A stretch of DNA of 64,000 bases from Salvelinus alpinus (Eukaryota; Chordata; Actinopteri; Salmoniformes; Salmonidae). The position numbers were made by a program, and so were the translations under genes. The stretch covers positions 68,885,683 to 68,949,682 of the forward strand of contig NC_092091.1 in NCBI RefSeq assembly GCF_045679555.1, written 5' to 3'. Below the pieces are notes generated by a model. The model saw only the letters and a list, made by a program, of their open reading frames with translations, was not told the DNA's origin and did no database searches. Below are positions 22,813 to 36,208 of the stretch, in pieces. Within the stretch, counting starts at the first letter, position 1. Each line of letters starts with the position of its first letter.

Positions 22813-23617
22813 TTTACAGGCCAGATTTGTAAACTGAAGGATTTGCCATTTTAAAATAAATAGTCCAAATAAGGGGACTAACTGCCAATGGAAATCTAAT
22901 TCGTATGGATGTATATTTTCTATTCATATTACAAACACAGTATAGTATGAGGTTTTTGTGTTTTCTTGAGTCCTCTATAGGACAGCACCTCAGGGTGCCT
23001 CTTTCCTTCTGTCCCCCTCCCCATCCTCCTACCTCCCCCTGACAGATTCCTGTGTAAGCCTGACTGACGGCATCACAGGGAGACAGGACACATGTTGAGA
23101 TCTGAATCCCGGTCCGGAAACACCAGCCAGGGAACGTCCACTATCTTGAAGGGCTGCCAGACGTAACGTGGTGTCAGACACCCTGCATGCTGCACCCCCA
23201 TGGTGTGGTTAGCACACACACATACAGACATGGAACACACGTGTGAACACACACAGCCACGGAGCATGCACACGTGCCAAGACACACACAAACACATCAA
23301 CTTTCCTGAGAACCAGCTGCCAAGGCCTCCTATAACACCCACTGTCTCTCTCTCCCTCCCTTTCTCCCTTCTTCTCTCTTCCCTGTAGCCGTCTGACCCG
23401 TCTTACCGCCTCATTTGTCATCTCCCTTCACTGGCTGTGTGAGCGGTAGCTGACAGACGGGGTATAAGCCTGGCCTGTCTGGTGTTGAGAGCCGGGCTTT
23501 CTATGCTGAATAGAGAAACTATGCACCAATGCCGGAGGAAAACATGTAACGACACACACTGGCACACTGAGAGTTGCCTTAGAGAGGTAGTCGTTTTCTC
23601 TCTATATTGGTTAGTCT

Positions 23618-23657
<40 letters not shown>

Positions 23658-23660
23658 TTT
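22813..23660. other. Intergenic sequence, no gene seen
   Basis: CT-rich and CA-rich low-complexity patches, including a short (CT)n at 23621-23652, with no gene support. Confidence 0.35.
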
Positions 23661-23665
23661 TTTCT

Positions 23666-24110
23666 CAATTCAATTCAAGGGCTTTATTGGCATGGGAAAC
23701 ATATGTTAACATTGCCAAAGCAAGTGAAAGAGATAATAAACAAAAGTGAAACAAACAATATAAAACGAACAGTAAACATTACACTCACTAAAGTTCCAAT
23801 GGAATAGAGACATTTCAAATGTCATATTATGGCAATATACAGTGTTGTAAAGATGTGCAAATAGTTAAAGTGCAAAAGGGAAAATAAATAAACAGATATG
23901 GTAGTTTATCATAATTGGTTTTGTTTTCAAATTCTTTGTGGATCTGTGTAATCTGAGGGAAATATGTGTCTCTAATATGGTCATACATTTGTCAGGAGGT
24001 TAGGAAGTGCAGTTCAGTTTCCACCTCATTTTGTGGGCAGTGTGCACATAGCCTGTCTTCTCTTGAGAGCCAGGTCTGCCTACGGCGGCCTCTCTCAATA
24101 GCAAGACTAT
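23666..24110 (-). mobile_element. LINE 3' fragment
   Basis: It starts with a run like caattcaattcaagggcttt, which on the minus strand is a TTGAATTG-type LINE tail. It continues with sequence of a kind often seen as LINE 3' ends in salmonids. It carries no intact coding sequence. The family is not certain. Confidence 0.55.
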
Positions 24111-24124
24111 GCTCACTGTGTCTG

Positions 24125-24257
<133 letters not shown>

Positions 24258-24696
24258 GTCTCTCTCTTACACTTACTTCCCTTTTATCTGACTACCTCTC
24301 CTGTCTTGGGGCCCCTCCCCCCTCATACTTCGCTAGAACCAGAGAATGGCCTTTGATTTATACTGGTGTGTGTGCTTGCGTGTGTATGCGGTGTGCATGT
24401 GTATGGCTGATGGTTGGGCATTATTGAGCATGTAGAAAAATGTTGGACATGTCTGCAGGTGGTATGGACGGCAGTCTTGCGGTCTACTGTGATCTGGGGT
24501 TGCACAGTGTGAAAAGCAGGCTGCCACCGTGTGTGATTCAGATGCCAAATATGATGAAGTGTTATAGCGCCGACCGCCGTGCCAGCCTCTCCTTGCCGTA
24601 GTTGGCTGGGCCACTGCATAACCTTGTCTCTTAAAGGCCCAGTCCGTTATTTTACAGTCGTTTTTGATCATTCAAATTAGTGCTGTTTGTTTTTCA

Positions 24697-24943
24697 AATG
24701 AAGGAGTAGGCCTTTAATGCAGAAAGCTAGATACATTATTATTGTTGTTCTTCAAATGGAGTAGGCCTTTAATGCAGAAAGCTAGATACATTATTATTGT
24801 TGTTCTTCAAATGGAGTAGGCCTTTAATGCAGAAAGCTAGATACATTATTATTGTTGTTCTTCAAATGGAGTAGGCCTTTAATGCAGAAAGCTAGATACA
24901 TTATTATTGTTGTTCTTCAAATGGAGTAGGCCTTTAATGCAGA
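24697..24943. repeat. Tandem repeat, 55-bp unit, about 4.5 copies
   Basis: The unit begins AAATGGAGTAGGCCTTTAAT and ends TTATTGTTGTTCTTC. The copies are nearly identical, so the expansion or homogenisation is recent. Confidence 0.9.
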
Positions 24944-25112
24944 CAAAGTGCCAGGCAGCTTCCTCGTCTATAGTTTCATAGCCATTGCAAAACTTAGCCA
25001 TTGCTCCTGGTTGTTTTTACAACTTCAACTGTCTTATGAATTCCATTTAAATCAGAACGCCTCATTTCTGGATGCAAGAGTAGAGTCAGCAAACTATAAT
25101 TTCTGTGATTTA

Positions 25113-25865
25113 TACTGAACAAAAATATAAATGCAACATGCAACAATTTCAAAGATTTTACTGAGTTACAGTTCGTATAAGGAAAGGCCCAAATCTATGG
25201 ATTTCGCGTGACTGGGCAGGGGCGCAGCCACGGGTGGGCCTTGGAGGGCATAAGCCCACTAACTTGGTTGCCAGGCCCACCTATTGGGGAGCCAGGCCCA
25301 GTCAATCAGAAAAAAAATTTCCCAACAAAAGGGCTTCATTACAGACAGAAATACTCCTCAGTGGGTGGGCCGGATGTGGAGGTCCTGGGCTGGCGTGGTT
25401 ACACGTGGTCTGTGGTTGTGAGGCCGGTTGGACGTACTGCCAAATTCTCTAAAATGATATTCGAGGCAGTTTATGGTAGAGAAATTAACAATTAAGTTCT
25501 CTGGCAACAGCTCTGGTGGACATTCCTGCATTCAGCATTCCAATTGCATGCTCCCTCAAAACTTTGGCATTATGTGGTGTGACAAAACTGCACATTTTAA
25601 ATGGGTCTTTTATTCTCCCCAGCACAAGGTGCATCTGTGTAATGATCATGCTGTTTAATCAGCTTCTTGATATGCCACACCTGTCAGGTGGATGGATTAT
25701 CTTGGCTTGGATTATCTAAGAAATTCTCACTAACAGGGATGTAAACAAATTTGTGCATAACATTTTAGAGAAAATTTAGTATGGAACATTTCTGGTATCT
25801 TTTATTTCAGCTCATGAAACATGGGACCAACACTTTACATGTTGGACTTATATTTTTGTTCAGTG
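25113..25865 (-). mobile_element. Tc1-like element with transposase N-terminal relic
   Basis: Inverted ends TACTGAACAAAAATATAA and TTATATTTTTGTTCAGTG are bordered by TA. On the minus strand the middle keeps decayed coding sequence for the DNA-binding N-terminus of a Tc1-like transposase. The region around 25440-25560 corresponds to the helix-turn-helix part, now frameshifted and stopped. The catalytic domain is deleted, so this is a non-autonomous relic. Confidence 0.75.
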
Positions 25866-26187
25866 TAATATTTAAGTGAGTTCAAAGGTAGCTGAGCTGT
25901 CTCTATGGCGATTGGTCCAATACAGGGGCCTGGACCACCCACCAAGAGGACTAGTGGGCCTGTGGAATGCTTTATACTGGATTGCCTGTCTGTCTGTGTC
26001 CCCCCCATCACATCTCCTCCTGTGGCCGGCTCACAGCTGGGATGGTGGTGGGGGGGTGGCGCCAGCGTCATCACTACCTGGGAGAGTGAGGGGTGTGTGT
26101 GTGTGTGCTTGTGGAGTCTGTGTTTATGTGAGAAATGTGTGTGTGGGACAGCTCTTAGATGTGTGTGAGCCAGGGAAAACTAGGCCT

Positions 26188-26342
26188 ACCACAGGAGGCT
26201 TCTGAGGGAAGGACGGCTCATAATAATGGCTGGAATGGAGCAAATGAAACGGCATCAAACACATTCGATACCATTCAATTTATTCTGTTCCAGGCATTAC
26301 GATGAGCCCGTCCTCCCCATTTAAGGTGCCACCAACCTCCGG
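26188..26342. mobile_element. Palindromic MITE
   Basis: The left part (CCACAGGAGGCTTCTGAGGG, then ggacggctcataataatggc) and the right part (attacgatgagcccgtcctc, then ccaccaacctccgg) are imperfect inverted copies around a short centre. It matches the pattern of a common salmonid foldback element and has no coding capacity. Confidence 0.65.
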
Positions 26343-27038
<696 letters not shown>

Positions 27039-27512
27039 ACGCACATGCATGCATGTATGAGTAGTTACATGTACATGTATGTGTATGGGTGTGTGTTTGC
27101 GGTTGGAGAGGGTGTGTATTTGCTTGAGCGACATGGAGACCTGGAAACCTCCAGATGGAAAGAAGAAGAGGGAGAGCCTGGTGGGCTGATGACAGACTGT
27201 GGGTGGGGACCATAGCGATGCCACACACTACAACGACAACTATCAATCATCTGGTTGCTATAACCCCCCAAACACATATGTCAATACACTGTAGATCAAA
27301 CAAGCTCACATGTTGCTCACCTGTCACTGACATTGGCTGTGATTGGCTGTGGCTTGAAACTGAGCAACTGGCTTCAATAGAAAACAGGAGGAGCCTACAC
27401 GTTACTGTGAAAACATATTTTGGAGTTTCATGTGTGTTTATTGTGGTGTTAGTGACAAGCCTCTGATCTTTCCTCACTTTGTCATTCTGTCAGGTATTCC
27501 ATATCACTTTGC

Positions 27513-30500
27513 CCTGAGGCCTGATACTGTACCTCCAGAAGACAACCTGAGGCCTGATACCTCCAGAAGACAACCTGAGGACTGATACTTCCAGAAGACA
27601 ACCTGAGGCCTGATACTGTACCTCCAGAAGACAACCTGAGGCCTGATACTTCCAGAAGACAACCTGAGACCTGATACCTCCAGAAGACAACCTGAGACCT
27701 GATACCTCCAGAAGATAACCTGAGGCCTGATACTTCCAGAAGACAACCTGAGACCTGATACCTCCAGAAGACAACCTGGGACCTGATACTTCCAGAAGAC
27801 AACCAACCTGAGACCTGATACCTCCAGAAGACAACCTGAGACCTGATACTTCCAGAAGACAACCAACCTGATACCTCCAGAAGACAACCTGAGACCTGAT
27901 ACTTCCAGAAGACAACCTGAGACCTGATACCTCCAGAAGACAACCTGGGACCTGATACTTCCAGAAGACAACCAACCTGAGACCTGATACCTCCAGAAGA
28001 CAACCTGAGACCTGATACTTCCAGAAGACAACCAACCTGAGACCTGATACCTCCAGAAGACAACCTGAGACCTGATACTTCCAGAAGACAACCAACCTGA
28101 GGCCTGATACCTCCAGAAGACAACCTGAGACCTGATACTTCCAGAAGACAACCAACCTGAGGCCTGATACCTCCAGAAGACAACCAACCTGAGACCTGAT
28201 ACTTCCAGAAGACAACCTGAGACCTGATACTTCCAGAAGACAACCAACCTGAGTTCTGATACCTCCAGAAGACAACCAACCTGAGGCCTGATACCTCCAG
28301 AAGACAACCAACCTGAGGCCTGATATCTCCAGAAGACAACCAACCTGAGGCCTGATACCCCCAGAAGACAACCAACCTGGGTTCTGACACCTCCAGAAGA
28401 CAACCAACCTGAGGCCTGATACCTCCAGAAGACAACCAACCTGGGTTCTGATACCTCCAGAAGACAACCAACCTGGGATCTGACACCTCCAGACGCCAAC
28501 CTGAGGCCTGATACTTCCAGAAGACAACCTGAGGCCTGATACTGTACCTCCAGAAGACAACCTGAGACCTGATACCTCCAGAAGACAACCTGGGTTCTGA
28601 CACCTCCAGAAGACAACCTGAGGCCTGATACCTCCAGAAGACAACCTGAGGACTGATACTTCCAGAAGACAACCTGAGGCCTGATACTGTACCTCCAGAA
28701 GACAACCTGAGGCCTGATACTTCCAGAAGACAACCTGAGACCTGATACCTCCAGAAGACAACCAACCTGGGATCTGATACCTCCAGAAGGTAACCTGAGG
28801 CCTGATACTTCCAGAAGACAACCTGAGGCCTGATACTGTACCTCCAAAAGACAACCTGAGACCTGATACCTCCAGAAGACAACCTGGGTTCTGACACCTC
28901 CAGAAGACAACCTGAGGCCTGATACCTCCAGAAGACAACCTGAGGACTGATACTTCCAGAAGACAACCTGAGGCCTGATACTGTACCTCCAGAAGACAAC
29001 CTGAGGCCTGATACTTCCAGAAGACAACCTGAGACCTGATACCTCCAGAAGACAACCTGAGACCTGCTACCTCCAGAAGACAACCTGAGACATGATACCT
29101 CCAGAAGACAACCTGAGACCTGATACTTCCAGAAGACAACCTGGGACCTGATACTTCCAGAAGACAACCAACCTGAGACCTGATACCTCCAGAAGACAAC
29201 CTGAGACCTGATACTTCCAGAAGACAACCAACCTGAGGCCTGATACCTCCAGAAGACAACCTGAGGCCTGATACTTCCAGAAGACAACCAACCTGAGGCC
29301 TGATACCTCCAGAAGACAACCTGAGACCTGATACTTCCAGAAGACAACCAACCTGAGACCTGATACCTCCAGAAGACAACCTGAGACCTGATACTTCCAG
29401 AAGACAACCTGAGACCTGATACTTCCAGAAGACAACCTGAGACCTGATACTTCCAGAAGACAACCAACCTGAGGCCTGATACCTCCAGAAGACAACCAAC
29501 CTGAGGCCTGATACCTCCAGAATGCAACCAACCTGGGTTCTGACACCTCCAGAAGACAACCAACCTGAGGCCTGATACCTCCAGAAGACAACCAACCTGG
29601 GGCCTGATACCTCCAGAAGACAACCAACCTGGGTTCTGATATCTCCAGAAGACAACCAACCTGAGGCCTGATATCTCCAGAAGACAACCAACCTGAGGCC
29701 TGATATCTCCAGAAGGCAACCAACCTGAGGCCTGATACCTCCAGAAGACAACCAACCTGGGTTCTGACACCTCCAGAAGACAACCAACCTGAGGCCTGAT
29801 ACCTCCAGAAGACAACCAACTTGAGGCCTGATACCCCCAGAAGGCAACCTGAGGCCTGATACTTCCAGAAGACAACCTGAGGCCTGATACTGTACCTCCA
29901 GAAGACAACCTGAGACCTGATACCTCCAGAAGACAACCTGAGGCCTGATACCTCCAGAAGACAACCAACCTGAGGCCTGATACCTCCAGAATGCAACCAA
30001 CCTGGGTTCTGACACCTCCAGAAGACAACCAACCTGAGGCCTGATACCTCCAGAAGACAACCAACCTGGGGCCTGATACCTCCAGAAGACAACCAACCTG
30101 GGTTCTGACACCTCCAGAAGACAACCAACCTGAGGCCTGATATCTCCAGAAGACAACCAACCTGAGGCCTGATACCTCCAGAAGACAACCAACTTGAGGC
30201 CTGATACCCCCAGAAGGCAACCTGAGGCCTGATACTTCCAGAAGACAACCTGAGGCCTGATACTGTACCTCCAGAAGACAACCTGAGACCTGATACCTCC
30301 AGAAGACAACCTGAGGCCTGATACCTCCAGAAGACAACCAACCTGAGGCCTGATACCCCCAGAATGCAACCAACCTGGGTTCTGACACCTCCAGAAGACA
30401 ACCAACCTGAGGCCTGATACCTCCAGAAGACAACCAACCTGGGGCCTGATACCTCCAGAAGACAACCAACCTGGGTTCTGATATCTCCAGAAGACAACCA

Positions 30501-30886
30501 ACCTGAGGCCTGATATCTCCAGAAGACAACCAACCTGAGGCCTGATACCTCCAGAAGACAACCAACCTGGGTTCTGACACCTCCAGAAGACAACCAACCT
30601 GAGGCCTGATACCTCCAGAAGACAACCAACTTGAGGCCTGATACCTCCAGAAGGCAACCTGAGGCCTGATACTTCCAGAAGACAACCTGAGGCCTGATAC
30701 TGTACCTCCAGAAGACAACCTGAGACCTGATACCTCCAGAAGACAACCTGAGGCCTGATACCTCCAGAAGACAACCAACCTGAGGCCTGATACCTCCAGA
30801 AGACCATCAACCTGGGTTCTGATACCTCCAGAATGCAACCTGAGGCCTGATACCTCCAAAAGACAGCCTGAGGTCTGATACCTCAT
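27513..30886. repeat. Minisatellite, 28-bp unit with 32- and 34-bp variants
   Basis: About 3.4 kb of tandem copies of a unit read as CCTGAGGCCTGATACCTCCA followed by gaagacaa (28 bp). Common variants carry an extra ACCA (32 bp), or an insertion giving ATACTGTACCTCC (34 bp). GGTTCTGA and GACCTGA replace GGCCTGA in many copies. Variants occur in repeated blocks; the run with the 34-bp form recurs several times, which indicates higher-order duplication. On the minus strand the unit has no stop codon in any frame, so frames of more than 1,100 codons appear. I do not regard these as genes. The L2 LINE starts immediately after the array. Confidence 0.96.
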
Positions 30887-31059
30887 ACACAAGGCATTTC
30901 CAGTCACAACTTGTGGACTTGTTTACGTGCTGCTGTGCGTTTTGTTGCTAGCGTTACTTTGCTACCTGCCAACTTTACGGTTTTTACTTTTTAATTACGG
31001 TTTTATATATTTTTTAAATTCCCTCTGTCAACTTTTTTCATTCAACTTTTTCACCCCGG

Positions 31060-31872
31060 ATGCTTTATCTGGACATGGTTCTACAGGACCTCCACCAGCC
31101 GAAGCTAAGTAGTAACATTAACATTATGCCTTCTAATTGCAGTCGCTGTACTCATAATACGCAGGAGAACGATCGCCTTATGGTGAGGATAGCCGTGCTG
31201 CACGCCCAGCTTCAGACGCAATCGTTAGGCAATGGTCATTTATGTGTAGGAAAGGATGAAACAGCGTCTGTGCCACCAATAAGTACAGATAGTAGTATAA
31301 ATCCCCTCGCACAGTCCCTGCAGCCGGACAATTTTCTCATGGCTTCTGGAAGGGAATGCTGTAGGAATGCTCAACCGGTGTCGGTCATTCAGCCGAAAGA
31401 AACTTTCAACCGGTTCTGGTTCTCCCCATTAAGCAACGAGTCGAAATCAGAGGCCGAGCCTTCTCTTGTCTCTACTCCTCCCGTTACGGGGTCTGAGATG
31501 CCGAAGCCTCCCACCATTAACTCTGACGAATTGAAAACCCTAGTCATTGGTGACTCCATTACCCACAGCATTAGACTTAAAAAGAATCATCCAGCGATCA
31601 TACACTGTTTACCAGGGGGCAGGGCTACCGACATTAAGGCTAATCTGAAGATGGTGCTGGCTAAGGCTAAAACTGGCGAGTGTAGAGAGTATAGGGATAT
31701 TGTTATCCACGTCGGCACCAACGATGTTAGGATGAAACAGTCAGAGGTCACCAAGCGCAACATAGCTTCAGCGTGTAAATCAGCTAGAAAGATGTGTCGG
31801 CATCGAGTAATTGTCTCTGGCCCCCTCCCAGTTAGGGGGAGTGATGAGCTCTACAACTCAATCGCTGGTTGA
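31060..31872 (+). pseudogene. L2 ORF1 (SGNH esterase-like), frameshifted near its end
   Basis: 270 codons remain open. The first part has a Cys pair (SNCSRC) and a short coiled-coil-like stretch. The second part is an SGNH-hydrolase-type domain: LVIGDSITHSI holds the catalytic Ser, and HVGTNDVR is the Asn block. The frame then ends at SIAG and a stop. The missing C-terminus continues in another frame at about 31870-32047, where LLRSDGLHPSWRG holds the expected catalytic Asp/His block. One frameshift therefore separates the catalytic parts. Esterase-type ORF1 proteins are known from CR1/L2 elements, where they are thought to assist the ribonucleoprotein. Confidence 0.8.
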
Positions 31873-32137
31873 AAATTGTTTTCTGCCCCTTCCAAAAGAT
31901 AGAATTTGTAGATAATTTGCCCTCTTTCTGGTACTCACCTACAAACAGGACCAAGCCTGGCCTGCTGAGGAGTGACGGACTCCATCCTAGCTGGAGGGGT
32001 GCTCTCATCTTATCTATGAACATAGACAGGGCTCTAGCTCCACAATGAAATAGGGTGCAGGCCAGGCAGTAGACTGTTAGCCACCCTGACAGTTTAGAGG
32101 AGTCAGTGTAGTCAGCTCAGCTATCCCCATTGAGATC

Positions 32138-34860
32138 ATGTCTGTGCCTCGATCTAGGTTGGGCAAAACTAAACTTGGCGGTGTTCGCCTTAGAAATCTC
32201 ACTGGAATTAAGACCTCCTCCATTCCTCTAATTATTGAAAGAGATTGTGATATCTCACATCTCAAAATAGGGCTACTTAATATTAGATCCCTCACTTCCA
32301 AGGCAGTTATAGTCAATGAACCACTGATCATAATCTTGATGTGATTGGCCTGACTGGAACATGGCTTAAGCCTGATGCATTTTCTGTGATAAATGAGGCC
32401 TCTCCTCCTGGTTACACTAGTGACCATATCCCCAGTGCATCCTGCAAAGGCGGAGGTGTTGCTAACATTTACGATACCAAATTTCAATTTACAAAAAAAA
32501 GACTGCGTTTTCGTCTTTTGAGCTTCTAGTCATGAAATCTATGCAGCCTACTCAATCACTTTTTATAGCTACTGTTATAGACCTCCTGGGCCGTATACGG
32601 CGTTCCTCACTGAGTTCCCTGAATTCTATCGGACCTTGTAGTCATGGCAGATAATATTCACATTTTTGGTGACTTTAACATTCACATGGAAAAGTCCACA
32701 AACCCACTCCAAAAGGCTTTCGGAGCCATCGTCGACTCAGTGGGTTTTGTCCAACATGTCTCCGGACCTACTCACTGCCACAGTCATACTCTGGACCTAG
32801 TTTTGTTCCGTGGAATAAATATTGTGGATCTTAATGTTTTTCCTCATAATCCTGGATTATCGGACCACCATTTTATAAAATTTGCAATTGCAACAAATAA
32901 TCTGCTCAGACCCCAACCAAGAATCATCAAAAGCCCTGCTATAAATTCTCAGACAACCCAAAGATTCCAAGATGCCCTTCCAGACTCCCTCCACCTACCC
33001 AAGAACGTCAGAGTACAACAATCGGTTAACCACCTATCTGAGGAAGTTAATTTAACCTTGCGTAATGCCCTAGATGCAGTCGCACCCCTAAAAACAAAAA
33101 TCATTTGTCATAAGAAACTAGCTCCCTGGTATACAGAAAATACCCGAGCCCTGAAGCAAGCTCCCAGAAAATTAGAACGGAAATGACGTTACACCAAACT
33201 GGAAGTCTTCCGACTATCTTGGAAAAACAGTACTGTGCAGTATCGAAGAGCCCTCACTGCTGCTCGATCATCCTGTTTTTCCAACTTAATTGAGGAGAAT
33301 AAGGACAATCCAAAATGTATTTTTGATGCTGTCGCAAAGCTAACTAAAAAGCATCATTCCACCAAGAGAGGATAGCTTTCACTTCAGCAGTGATAAATTC
33401 ATTAACTTATTTGACAAAAAGATAATGATCATTAGAAAGCAAACAGACTCCTCTTTAAATCTGTGTATTTCTCCACAAAGCTCAGCTGTCCTGAGTCTGC
33501 ACAACACTGCCAGGACCTAGGATCAAGGGAGACACTCAAGTTTTTTAAATACTATATTTCTTGACACATTGATGAAAATAGTCATGGCCTCTAAACCTTC
33601 AAACAGCATACTGGACCCTATTCCAACTAAACTACTGAAAGAGCTGCTTCCTGTGCTTGGCCCTCCTATGTTGAACATAATAAACGGCTCCCTATCCACC
33701 GGATGTGTACCAAACTCACTAAAAGTGGCAGTAATAAAGCCTCTTGAAAAAGCCAAACCTTGCCCCAGAAAAAAAAAAAAACTATTGGCCTATATCGAAT
33801 CTCCCATTCCTCTCAAACATTTTAGAAAAAGCTGTTGCACCGCAACTCACTGCCTTCCTGAAGACAAACAATGTATAAGAAACACTTCAGTCTGGTTTTA
33901 GACCCCATCATAGCACTGACTGCACTCGTTAAGGTGGTAAATTACCTTTTAATGGCATTAGTCCAAGGCTCTGCGTCTGTCCTCGTGCTCCTAGACCTTA
34001 GTGCTGCTTTTGATACCATCGATGACCACATTTTTGGAAGAGATTGGAACCCAAATTGGTCTACACGGACAAGTTCTGCCTGGTTTAGATCTGATCTGTT
34101 GGAAAGACATCAGTTTCTCTCTGTGGATGGTTTGTCCTCTGACAAATCAACTGTAAATTGCGGTGTTCCTCAAGGTTCCGTTTTAGGACCACTATTGTTT
34201 ACACTACATATTTTACCTCTTGATGATGTCATTCGGAAACATAATGTTAACTTTCACTGCTATGTGGACGATACACAGCTGTACATTTCGATGAAACATG
34301 GTGAAGCCCCAAAATTTCCCTCCCTGGAAGCCTGTGTTTCAGACATAAGGAAGTGGATGGCGGCAAACGTTTTACTTTTAAACTCGAACAAAACAGAGAT
34401 ACTAGTTTTAGGTCCCAAGAAACAAAGATATCTTCTGTTGGATCTGACAATTAATCTTGATGGTTGTACAGTCGTCTCAAATAAAACTGTGAAGGACCTT
34501 GGCGTTACTCTGGACCCTGATATCTCTTTTGACGAACATCTCAAGACTGTTTCAAGGGCAGCTTTTTTCCATCCACGTAACATTGCAAAAAATCTCAAAC
34601 TTTCTGTCCAAAAATTATGCAGAAAAATTAATCCATGCTTTTGTCCTTTCTAGATTAGACTACTGCAATGCTCTGCTTTCTGGCTAGCCAGATAAAGCAC
34701 TAAATAAACTTAAATTAGTACTAAACACGGCTGCTAGAATCTTGACTAGAACCAACCAAAACATTTCATCATATTACTCCAGTGCTAGCCTCTCTACACT
34801 GGCTTCCTGTTAAGGCTAGGGCTGATTTCAAGGTTGTAACTATTAACCTATAAAGCATTA
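32138..34860 (+). pseudogene. L2 ORF2 (endonuclease-reverse transcriptase), multiply broken
   Basis: In order: LKIGLLNIRSLTSKA (start of the AP-endonuclease domain, 32240-32310); VIGLTGTWLKPDAF after a stop; IFGDFNIHMEKS and GLSDHHFIKFAI (endonuclease active-site blocks, 32644-33186). Then come KPSNSILDPIPTKLLKELLP (33590), [18 protein letters not shown] (33990), [17 protein letters not shown] and [11 protein letters not shown] (reverse transcriptase, 34160-34290), and the DYCNALLSG region in another frame. At least five frame changes or stops lie between these blocks. This is a dead copy. Confidence 0.85.
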
Positions 34861-36208
34861 CATGGGCTTGCTCTTACCTATCTTTCCGATTTGGTCCTGC
34901 CGTACATACCTACACGTATGCTACGGTCACAAGATGCAGGCCTGCTTTTTGTCCCTTGAATTTCTAAGCAAACAGCTGGAGGCACGGCTTTCTCCTATAG
35001 AGCTCAATTTTTATGGAATGGTCTGCCTATCCATGTGAGAGACGCAGACTCGGTCTCAACCTTTAAGTCTTTATTGAAGACTCATCTCTTCAGTAGGTCC
35101 TATGATTGAGTGTAGTCTGGCCCAGGGGTGTGAAGGTGAACGGAAAGGCACTGGAGCGACGAACCGCCCTTGCTGTCTCTGCCTCTAACCCTATTACGGG
35201 GGCTGAGTCACTGGCTTACTGGTGCTCTTCCATGCCATCCCTAGGAGGGGTGCGTCACTTGAGTGGGTTGAGTCACTGACGTGATCTTCCTGTCCGGGTT
35301 CAGCCGTGGGGGAGATCTTCGTGGGCTATACTCTGCCTTGTCTCAGGGTAGTAGGTTGGTGGTTGAAGATATCTCTCTAGTGGTGTGGGGGCTGTGCTTT
35401 GGCAAAGTAGGTGGGGTTATATCCTGCCTGTTTGACTCTGTCCGGGGGCTATCGGACAGGGCCACAGTGTCTCCTGACCCCTCCGGTCTCAGCCTCCAGT
35501 ATTTATGCTGCAATAGTTTATGTGTCGGGGGGCTAGGGTAGGTCTGTTATATCTGGAGTATTTCTCCTGTCTTATCCGGTGTCCTGTGTGAATTTAAGTA
35601 TGCTTCCCTCTAATTCTCTCTCTTTCTTTATCCCTCTCTTTCTCTCCTTCTCTCTCTCTTTTCTCAGAGGACCTGAGCCCTCGGACCATGGCTCAGGCCT
35701 ACCTGTCCTGATGACTCCTTGCTGTCCCCAGTCCACCTGGTCATGCTGCTGCTCCAGTTTCAACTGTTCTGCCTGCGGCTATGTAAACCTGACCTGTTCA
35801 CTGGATGTGCTACCTTGTCCCGGACCTGCTGTTTTGGACTCTCTCTCTACCGCACATGCTGTCTCTAACTCTGAATGAGAGGCTATGAAAAGCCAACTGA
35901 CATTTACTTCTGAGGTGCTGACCTGTTGCACCCTCTACAACCACTGTGATTATTATTATCTGATCCTGCTGGTCATTTATGAATGTTTGAACATCTTGGC
36001 CATGTTCTGTTATAATCTCCACCCTGCACAGCCAGAAGAGGACTGGCCAGAGCCTGGACTGGCCTTTCTAGGGAGTTTTTCCTAGCCACCATGCTTCAAC
36101 ATCTGCAGTGCTTGCTGTTTGGAGTTTTAGGCTGGGTTTCTGTACAGCACTTTGTGACATCGGCTGATATAAAAAGGGCTTTATAAATACATTTAATTGA
36201 TTGATTGT

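Larger units (their letters stand above)
30905..36208 (+). mobile_element. Nearly full-length L2 LINE, inactive
   Basis: This 5.3-kb non-LTR element has, in order, a 5' UTR, an ORF1 with an SGNH-esterase domain, an ORF2 with AP-endonuclease and reverse transcriptase, and a long 3' UTR. It ends in the L2 tail (CAGCACTTTGTGACATCGGC, then a TTGATTGATTG run at about 36198-36208). Several frameshifts and stops break both proteins. Its reverse transcriptase has CYVDDTQLY where the shorter copy at 16462 has YADDTQLIF, so they are separate lineages or differently decayed. Confidence 0.9.

Noticed and set aside
27482-30907. 1,141- and 1,106-codon minus-strand open frames as genes
   Set aside because: They arise from a stop-free 28-bp repeat read in overlapping frames. 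A real coding sequence would favour one frame.
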